Shown in pieces: positions 58,569 to 64,000 of a DNA stretch of 64,000 nt. Both the position numbers and the translations under genes were made by a program. The notes beneath the pieces are model-generated. The model did no database searches and had not been told where the DNA came from. It saw only the letters and a program-made list of their open reading frames with translations. The DNA is from Variovorax sp. WDL1. Lineage in GTDB: Bacteria; Pseudomonadota; Gammaproteobacteria; Burkholderiales; Burkholderiaceae_C. The stretch spans positions 110,159-174,158 of the forward strand of contig NZ_LMTS01000164.1 in NCBI RefSeq assembly GCF_001541225.1, read 5' to 3'. Each line of letters starts with the position of its first letter. Position 1 is the first letter of the stretch.

Positions 58569-59764
58569 AGGAGGCCCGGGCGGACCACGCCGAGCGCGTG
58601 GCGGGCGATCATGGCCTCCTCGTCGGTCGCGATCACCCAGGCGCTGGCTTGGGAGCCCGGGGCCGAGATCTCCCGGTCCTCCCGTCCTTCGGGCTGCGCG
58701 TCGGCATCGAATGCGATGCCGAGCCAGCCCAGGCCCGCCAGCACTTCGGCACGCACCCGCGCCGAGTTCTCGCCGATGCCGCCGGTGAAGACCAGGGCAT
58801 CGATGCCGCCCAGCGACGCCGCGAGCGCGCCGGCCTCGCGCCGGATGCGGCCGCAGAAATACGCGATGGCCTCGCGGGCGTGCGGGTCCTCCGAAGACTC
58901 CAGCGCGCGCATGTCGTGCGAGATGCCCGACAGGCCCTTGAGGCCCGACTCCTTGTAGAGCAGGTCCGACAGCCGCGCCGCGTCGTAGCCGTGCGTTTCG
59001 ATCAGGTGCAGCAGCACGCCCGGGTCGATCGCGCCGCAGCGCGTGCCCATCGGCAGGCCGTCGAGCGCGCTGAAGCCCATCGTCGTGTCGATCGATCGTC
59101 CGCCGCGCAGTGCGCACATCGACGCGCCGTTGCCCAGGTGCGCGACGATCACCCGACCCGCCGCCGCGCGCGGCGACAGCTCGGCCAGGCGCCCGGCGAT
59201 GTACTCGTAGGAAAGGCCATGGAAGCCGTAGCGGCGGATGCCCGCGTCGAAATAGTCGCGCGGCAGCGCATAGGCTTCGCCCAGGAAGCCGCCGCCGCGG
59301 TGGAAGGCGGTGTCGAAGCACGCCACCTGCGGCACGCCGGGGAAGACCCGGCGGGTGGTCTCGATGCCCGCGATGTTGCTCGGCAGGTGCAGCGGCGCCA
59401 TCGGCACCAGCGTGCGCAGGGTCGCCAGCATCGCGTCGTCGATCAGCGTCGCCGTGCTGAAGCGGGATGCGCCATGTACCACGCGATGTCCGATCGCGGC
59501 AAAGTGCAGCAGAGGAAAATGGGCCTGCATGAGCTCGATGATCGCGGCCAGTGCGTCGCCATCGTTGCGCACCTTGCCCGCGGGCAGGGCTGCGTCGTGC
59601 AGCACGCGGCCGTCCGCGGCTTTTGCCTTGAGCTGCGCGTTGCCGCCCACGCCATCGACATGGCCCGCGGCGGCACGCTGGAGCAATCCGTTGGCGCCGA
59701 TCGAGAACAGCGCGAACTTGATCGACGAGGAGCCGGCGTTGAAGGTGATGATGTGCTCGGACAT
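58511..59764 (-). CDS. ackA: acetate/propionate kinase
   Basis: The 417-residue ASKHA-fold kinase interconverts acyl phosphate and ATP. Sites are FNAGSSSIKF, GHRVVHG, FDTAFH, GFHGLSYEY, the phosphate loop HLGNGASMCA, DTTMGFSALDGLPMGTRCGAIDPG and FTGGIGENSARVRAEV. The C-terminus is about 15-20 residues longer than usual and lies over the SGNH gene. It follows the phosphotransacylase by 12 nt, forming an acyl-CoA to acyl-phosphate to ATP route. Confidence 0.95.
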   Translation of the reverse strand: MSEHIITFNAGSSSIKFALFSIGANGLLQRAAAGHVDGVGGNAQLKAKAADGRVLHDAALPAGKVRNDGDALAAIIELMQAHFPLLHFAAIGHRVVHGASRFSTATLIDDAMLATLRTLVPMAPLHLPSNIAGIETTRRVFPGVPQVACFDTAFHRGGGFLGEAYALPRDYFDAGIRRYGFHGLSYEYIAGRLAELSPRAAAGRVIVAHLGNGASMCALRGGRSIDTTMGFSALDGLPMGTRCGAIDPGVLLHLIETHGYDAARLSDLLYKESGLKGLSGISHDMRALESSEDPHAREAIAYFCGRIRREAGALAASLGGIDALVFTGGIGENSARVRAEVLAGLGWLGIAFDADAQPEGREDREISAPGSQASAWVIATDEEAMIARHALGVVRPGLLQGAITPSMAARHANASLP

Positions 59765-59776
59765 GAGGGTTGCTCG

Positions 59777-61189
59777 TCAGCCCGCCTTCGCGGCGCTCTC
59801 GCCGTGGCGTATCCAGTGGTCGTAGAGCAGCGCCAGCGCGCAGGAGGCCAGGCGGGCACGGTCGTTGTCGGCCCGGCTGGTCAGGATCACCGGCACCTTC
59901 GCGCCCACCACCAGCCCGGCCGCCTCGGCCCGCGTGACGAAGGTGAACTGCTTGGCCAGCATGTTGCCGGCCTCGATGTTGGGCACCACCAGCACGTCGG
60001 CCCGGCCCGCGACCGAGGACACGATGCCCTTGCTGCGCGCGGCCTCGAGGTCCACGGCATTGTCCATCGCGAGCGGGCCGTCGACGATGCCGCCGCGGAT
60101 CTGGCCCCGGTCGGCCATCTTGGCCAGGATTGCGGCGTCGAGCGTCGAGGGAATGTTCAGGTTCACTGTTTCGACCGCGGAAAGCACGCCCACGCGCGGC
60201 TGCGCGACGCCGCACGCAAGCGCCAGGTCGATCGCGTTCTGGACGATGTCGACCTTCGCGGCGAGGTCTGGCGCGATGTTGATCGCCGCATCGGTGATGA
60301 AGATCAGGTTGCGCAGCGTGGGCGCGTCCATCGCGAAGACATGGCTGAGCCGCCGCTGGCCGCGCAGGCCGCCGTCCTTCTTCACCACTTCGGCGAGCAG
60401 CTCGTCGGAATGCAGGTTGCCCTTCATCACCGCGCCGGCCTTGCCCTGGTGGACGAGGGCGACCGCGTGGGTTGCCGCGTCGTGCGGCAGCGGCATGTCG
60501 ACCGGCGGGTACGCGCCGATGTCGGCGCCCAGCGCTTCGGCGGCCGCGCGGATCTTCTTCGCGTCGCCGATCAGCAGCGGCTGGATCAGGCCCCGCTGCG
60601 CCGCCAGCAGCGCACCCGCAAGCGAGTTGCGGTCGTCGGGGCAGACCACGGCCGTGGCCAGCGGGGGCAGGGTGGCGGCGATCTCGATCAGCCGGCCGAA
60701 GTGGTCGTGCTGGTCGAGGATCAGGCTCGGGAGGTCGCGCGCCTCGGTGTAGTGCACCTCGGTGGGCGCCAGCACTTCGGCGCTGCCGCCGCACACCACC
60801 GTGCCGTCGGGCCGGCTGACCAGCGTCTCGAAGCTGGCGAGCGGCGCCTCGCCCTTGCCGGTACAGCGCACCGAGACCCGGAGAGGGTCGCCGAGATGCA
60901 CGCGCTGATCCTCGAAGCGCAGAGTCTGGCTGCGGTACAGCGTGCCCGACCCGGGCAGCAGGTTGCCGAGCACCGCGGAAATCAGCGAGGCGACCCACAT
61001 CGATGGAGCGACCACGGTGCAGGCATCGCGGCCATCGAGTTCGGGCAGCGTCAGCGGGTTGGTGTTGCCGGAGGCGTACGCGAACAGGAACAGGTCCTGC
61101 TCGGTGCATACGCGCTCGATGGTGGCGCTCTGTCCGGGCTCGAGCTCGCTCCAGGTGACGTTGCGGATCGTGGCGGTGCTGTTCTGCAT
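59777..61189 (-). CDS. bifunctional MaoC-like enoyl-CoA hydratase/phosphate acyltransferase
   Basis: The 470-residue fusion has an N-terminal hot-dog MaoC-like domain (about 10-150; LFAYASGNTNPLTLPE). A PTA/PTB phosphate acyltransferase domain follows (about 165-460) with AVVCPDDRNSLAGAL, KAGAVMKGNLHSDELL, FITDAAINIAPDLAAK, GGIVDGPLAMDNAV and VVPNIEAGNMLAKQF. The fusion is common in alpha- and betaproteobacteria, usually beside ackA, linking acyl-CoA pools or polyhydroxyalkanoate turnover to acyl phosphate. ATG 61189 is chosen over an in-frame start 42 nt upstream. It is the first gene of the pair. Confidence 0.92.
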   Translation of the reverse strand: MQNSTATIRNVTWSELEPGQSATIERVCTEQDLFLFAYASGNTNPLTLPELDGRDACTVVAPSMWVASLISAVLGNLLPGSGTLYRSQTLRFEDQRVHLGDPLRVSVRCTGKGEAPLASFETLVSRPDGTVVCGGSAEVLAPTEVHYTEARDLPSLILDQHDHFGRLIEIAATLPPLATAVVCPDDRNSLAGALLAAQRGLIQPLLIGDAKKIRAAAEALGADIGAYPPVDMPLPHDAATHAVALVHQGKAGAVMKGNLHSDELLAEVVKKDGGLRGQRRLSHVFAMDAPTLRNLIFITDAAINIAPDLAAKVDIVQNAIDLALACGVAQPRVGVLSAVETVNLNIPSTLDAAILAKMADRGQIRGGIVDGPLAMDNAVDLEAARSKGIVSSVAGRADVLVVPNIEAGNMLAKQFTFVTRAEAAGLVVGAKVPVILTSRADNDRARLASCALALLYDHWIRHGESAAKAG

Positions 61190-61264
61190 TCGATTTTCAA
61201 GAGGGTTCTCTACAGGCCAGGTGTGCCGCATGGCAACAACGTGACGTGGCGCGCCCGCGGGGCT

Positions 61265-62962
61265 TCAGTCCGACCCGGGGCGCCACACCCTCGCCAGCAC
61301 CGCGAGCCGGCTCTTGAAACCGTGCCGCTCGTCCGAGAGCGCGTCGATGAAGTCCGACAGGCGCTTGGATTTGATCGTGGTGTAGAGGGTCAGCCAGGTG
61401 GTGAGTGCGCCCACGAAGCCGAACCATAGCAGCTTCTGCCACAGCGGCGCGTCCGCCTCGGCCAGCAAATTCATCCCGAGAAAGCCTGTGGTGACCGTGC
61501 CGATCAGGCCGAAGAGCGTGACCACCGTGAGCCGCACCACCGTGTTGGCCTGCCGGCGCAGGCTGTCGGCGTCGAGGTAGGTGTTCATGTCCGCGATGCG
61601 CTCCTTGACCTCCTCGTAGAGCGGGTCGAGCGCCAGGTGCGTGGTGCACAGGCGCGAGAGCGCGCGCACCTGCGCCTGCTCCGAGATCTCGTGGAACCAG
61701 TAGCGGTGCGTGAAGCGCAGGAAGCCCTCGAAGCTTGCGCGGATGGCGCGCTTGAAGCGCTTGACGCTGGCCACGTCGTGCACGTCGAGGCGGCGCAGCG
61801 CCTCGACCAGGCGATCGGAGAACATCAGCAGCGCCGCCTTCTGGAAATGCGCGATGAGGAACACCAGGAAGTGCTGGTGCCGGAACTGCGCCAGCACGCC
61901 GCGGTCGCGGCAGCAGAAGAACTCGGAATCCGCCGTGCCGACCACCACCAGCGAGCGGCCGCTGCACAGGTAGCGCGTGTTCGGCGCGCTGCCGGCATCG
62001 ACCCAGAAGCGGTCGTAGCAGTAGCGCTGCTCGAAGTCGGCGAGCTGCTCCTCGCCGAAGGGCAGGGGGCCGTTGCTGCCCACCGCGGGCTCGGAGGCAC
62101 CGGTGACGAGCGCCAGCCGGATGAAGTCGGTGCGCGAGAGCTTGCGCGGATCGTCGAGGGCGAGATAGGCCATCAGCGGCATGCGGTAGTACTCGAGCTG
62201 GCGGAAGCGCAACCCGCCGGGCTCTTGCGAATGGTCGCTCACCAGGGGCTGCATCAGCCAGGCCCAGTGCGCTGCCATGCGCGGCGCGCGGTGCTCGGCC
62301 ACGTGCTCCAGGAAAAGGTCGCGCTGCTGCGCGTCGGAAGTCGCGAGCACGCCCCCGCCGGCGTCCAGCCACTCGACGCTGGCCATGCAGTGGAGCGCCG
62401 CGCCCTGCGCATCCCAGCCGCCGGGGTAGGCGCGGCCGAAGCGGTAGAGCACCTCCTGCGCCTGCGCAAGGCTCAGGTCGTCCACGCCGATCTCCATGTT
62501 GAGCATCACCACGTCGACGTCGAAGAAGAAGTACAGGTCCGTGTGCACCACTTGCAGCGTGATGGGCGCTTCACCGGGCCGCGTGACCACGCGCACGGCC
62601 GCGAGGTCGCGCCGGCGGAAGACGCGCATCGGCGACTCCCCGCCCGTGCCGCCGGCCTCGCCGCCGCGGCGGCCTTCGCCGTAGAGGAAGCGCTGCACAT
62701 AGGGGAGGAAGCTCACGAACTCGTTGTAGTGGCGTTCGTGGAAGCCGTCGCTGCTGCCTGTGTATTCGTCGAACTCCTCGCGCCACGGCGAGGCATCGCC
62801 CAGCGCCTGCAGCAGTTGCCAGGGACTGCGGCGCTGCTGCTCACCCTTGACCGGCATCAGGCGCAGCGGCCACAGGAGGGTGCCGCGCAGGTGGCGCACG
62901 GCGGGCGGCGCCCCGGCGCCGAGGGTCTGGGTAGCGCCTTGCAGCGTGCCGGTGATCTGCAT
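61265..62962 (-). CDS. CorA-like Mg2+ transporter-family membrane protein
   Basis: This 565-residue protein has a long cytoplasmic N-terminal domain including FFFDVDVVMLNMEIGVDDLSL and a stretched helix before the membrane. Two C-terminal TM segments follow. TM1 ends in the selectivity motif Gly-Met-Asn (GFLGMNLL), as in CorA/ZntB channels, and TM2 is KLLWFGFVGALTTWLTLY. The protein is about 240 residues longer than CorA, so it is a divergent subgroup; the ion is uncertain. Gene orientation is divergent from the ABC permeases. Confidence 0.8.
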   Translation of the reverse strand: MQITGTLQGATQTLGAGAPPAVRHLRGTLLWPLRLMPVKGEQQRRSPWQLLQALGDASPWREEFDEYTGSSDGFHERHYNEFVSFLPYVQRFLYGEGRRGGEAGGTGGESPMRVFRRRDLAAVRVVTRPGEAPITLQVVHTDLYFFFDVDVVMLNMEIGVDDLSLAQAQEVLYRFGRAYPGGWDAQGAALHCMASVEWLDAGGGVLATSDAQQRDLFLEHVAEHRAPRMAAHWAWLMQPLVSDHSQEPGGLRFRQLEYYRMPLMAYLALDDPRKLSRTDFIRLALVTGASEPAVGSNGPLPFGEEQLADFEQRYCYDRFWVDAGSAPNTRYLCSGRSLVVVGTADSEFFCCRDRGVLAQFRHQHFLVFLIAHFQKAALLMFSDRLVEALRRLDVHDVASVKRFKRAIRASFEGFLRFTHRYWFHEISEQAQVRALSRLCTTHLALDPLYEEVKERIADMNTYLDADSLRRQANTVVRLTVVTLFGLIGTVTTGFLGMNLLAEADAPLWQKLLWFGFVGALTTWLTLYTTIKSKRLSDFIDALSDERHGFKSRLAVLARVWRPGSD

Positions 62963-63035
62963 CGCGCCAGTGTAGGCATGAGCGCGCGCGAAGGGCGCCG
63001 AAGAGGCCGACTAGGGGAATCCCCAATATGGCTCT

Positions 63036-63055
63036 GAAACCGGTTTCATATACTT
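63036..63055 (+). promoter_or_regulatory. LacI-type palindromic operator plus -10 TATACT
   Basis: TGAAACCGGTTTCA (63036-63049) is a perfect 14-bp palindrome with central CG, the form of LacI/GalR-family operators. It directly abuts TATACT (63050-63055), a good -10, so a bound repressor would block polymerase. A second small palindrome, GGGGAATCCCC, lies at 63015-63025. Confidence 0.5.
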
Positions 63056-63130
63056 GGCCCTCTGCACATCGAGGCTCCGCTCCGGTATCCCTTCCGCCGC
63101 GCAACGCGCCATCCCGAACCCCCTTCGCCC

Positions 63131-63802
63131 GTGAACTACCAATTCCAGTTCGATGCCGTCTTCGCCGCCTGGCCGCTGCTGCTGAAGGGCACGTGGATCA
63201 CCATCCAGCTGTCGCTCGTGGCCACGCTGCTGGGCCTGGTGGTGGCGATCTTCTGCGCCTGGGGCAAGACCTCGGGGCCGGGCTGGCTGCGCTTCATCGT
63301 CAATGCCTACATCGAGGTGATCCGCAACACGCCCTTCCTGGTGCAGCTGTTCTTCTTTTTCTTCGCGCTGCCGGCCATCGGGCTGCGCTGGTCGCCGTAC
63401 ACGGCGGCGCTCACCGCCATGGTGGTCAACCTCGGCGCCTACGCGACCGAGATCATCCGCGCCGGCATCGAGTCCATTCCCAAGGGCCAGATCGAGGCCG
63501 GCCGGGCGCTCAACCTCAAGCCCTGGGAGATCTTCCGCTTCGTCATCATCAAGCCGGCGCTGAAGGCCATCTACCCGGCGCTCACCAGCCAGTTCATCCT
63601 GCTCATGCTGAGCTCGGCCGTGGTGTCGGTGATCTCGGCCGACGACCTCACCTCGGTCGCGGCCAACCTGCAGTCGCAGACCTTCCGCAGCTTCGAGATC
63701 TACATCGTGGTGGCGGGCATCTACCTGGCGCTCGCGATGTCGTTCTCGGTGCTCTTCAAGGTGATCTACAGACGCACGCTCAACTACCCGGACCGGCGCT
63801 GA
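63131..63802 (+). CDS. polar amino-acid ABC transporter permease (HisM/GlnP family)
   Basis: This 223-residue inner-membrane subunit of an amino-acid importer has five TM helices. It carries the family opening LLLKGTWITIQLSLVATLLGLVVA, then IEVIRNTPFLVQLFFFFF and the ATPase-coupling EAA loop EAGRALNLKPWEIFRFVIIKPALKAIYPAL. The start is GTG 63131; no SD is visible. It is followed 13 nt later by a second permease, so the pair would form the heteromeric channel. No substrate-binding gene precedes it, as is more usual. Confidence 0.92.
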   Translation: MNYQFQFDAVFAAWPLLLKGTWITIQLSLVATLLGLVVAIFCAWGKTSGPGWLRFIVNAYIEVIRNTPFLVQLFFFFFALPAIGLRWSPYTAALTAMVVNLGAYATEIIRAGIESIPKGQIEAGRALNLKPWEIFRFVIIKPALKAIYPALTSQFILLMLSSAVVSVISADDLTSVAANLQSQTFRSFEIYIVVAGIYLALAMSFSVLFKVIYRRTLNYPDRR

Positions 63803-63815
63803 GGCACAGACATCC

Positions 63816-64000
63816 ATGCGTACCTTCGGCTTTTCAGATTTCCTCTTCATCCTCGAGGCCGCCAGGTGGACCCTGGCGCTGTCGCTGATCGCCTTCATCG
63901 GCGGCGCGATCCTGGGGCTCGTGATCGCGCTGGCGCGCACCTCGGAGAGCAAGACCGCGCGGGTGCTCTCCACGGGGTTCATCCAGATCTTCCAGGGCAC
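63816..64000 (+). CDS. second amino-acid ABC transporter permease (5' part only)
   Basis: ATG 63816 to the right edge, 61 codons. MRTFGFSDFLFILEAARWTLALSLIAFIGGAILGLVIALARTSE shows the opening TM segment and conserved first loop of the HisQ/GlnM family. Key marks are ARWTLALSL and GLVIALAR. It pairs with the upstream permease. The ATPase and binding-protein genes, if linked, lie beyond the window. Confidence 0.85.
   Translation, partial: MRTFGFSDFLFILEAARWTLALSLIAFIGGAILGLVIALARTSESKTARVLSTGFIQIFQG

Noticed and set aside
57818..61429. 1,203-codon plus-strand open frame opposite ackA and the phosphotransacylase
   Set aside because: Same shadow character; the minus-strand proteins carry full family signatures.

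Overview
The window looks like chromosome of a high-GC betaproteobacterium of the order Burkholderiales, most likely family Comamonadaceae (Variovorax/Ramlibacter/Acidovorax relatives). The support is the pyrG-kdsA-DUF1330-eno-ftsB run, the dapA-bamC-MBL run, the divergent tsaE/queG pair, a fused indolepyruvate ferredoxin oxidoreductase, two orphan Bug-type tricarboxylate-transporter binding proteins, and a pta-like/ackA pair with a MaoC domain. The genus is inference. There is no rRNA, tRNA, CRISPR array or insertion sequence that I can see, and no intergenic stretch exceeds about 300 bases.

Layout. 1-3874: Bcr/CflA efflux pump (cut by the left edge), a lipoprotein hydrolase and mutL. 4081-6831: a solitary leucine-rich-repeat protein with a possible cysteine-protease-like C-terminus. 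6909-20058: dedA, a glycine-zipper lipoprotein, the fused 2-oxoacid oxidoreductase, tsaE-amiC, queG, a secreted protein, an AEC transporter, a Bug protein, xerD, a DUF72 protein and a second Bug protein. 20091-25919: a giant 1,942-residue protein of unknown function. 26105-28491: DUF455, gamma-carbonic anhydrase, hslO. 28499-30870: a 459-residue unknown protein translationally coupled to a secreted protein. 31035-36028: a small Cys-motif protein, then ftsB, eno, DUF1330, kdsA and pyrG on the minus strand. 36153-38265: coaBC, a membrane protein and dut, overlapping. 38451-46440: glycine-zipper lipoprotein, slyD, ribosomal oxygenase and partner, small lipoprotein, then MBL, bamC, dapA, a methyltransferase, a 46-residue membrane peptide and an MFS carrier on the minus strand. 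46594-52853: parE, a lytic transglycosylase, parC, a small membrane protein and an ORF6N protein. 52864-64000: an MBL lipoprotein, a patatin-like membrane lipase paired with an SGNH hydrolase, ackA and the MaoC-phosphotransacylase, a CorA-like transporter, and two amino-acid ABC permeases (the second cut by the right edge).

Most of the window is housekeeping: mismatch repair, envelope and peptidoglycan synthesis, CTP, KDO and CoA synthesis, topoisomerase IV and acyl-phosphate metabolism. The exceptional material is three large, lower-GC, unrecognised ORFs dropped between conserved genes (4081-6831, 20091-25919, 29491-30870). All three lack acidic residues in their first 20 or more residues. 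Two of them are preceded, on the correct strand and at promoter distance, by sequences matching the HrpL-sigma 'hrp box' (GGAACC-N15-TCACACA at 30959-30986; GGAACC-N15-TTACGAA at 26038-26065). I infer that they are candidate type III secretion effectors of an HrpL-controlled system encoded elsewhere in the genome. The LRR protein is a third candidate without a box.

Other points of interest are the patatin/SGNH two-lipase cassette, several genes whose -10 hexamer ends 6-10 nt before the start codon (probable leaderless mRNAs), a LacI-type palindromic operator over the promoter of the ABC transporter, a terminator-like repeat that touches the next start codon, and a very short conserved-looking membrane ORF coupled to a methyltransferase.
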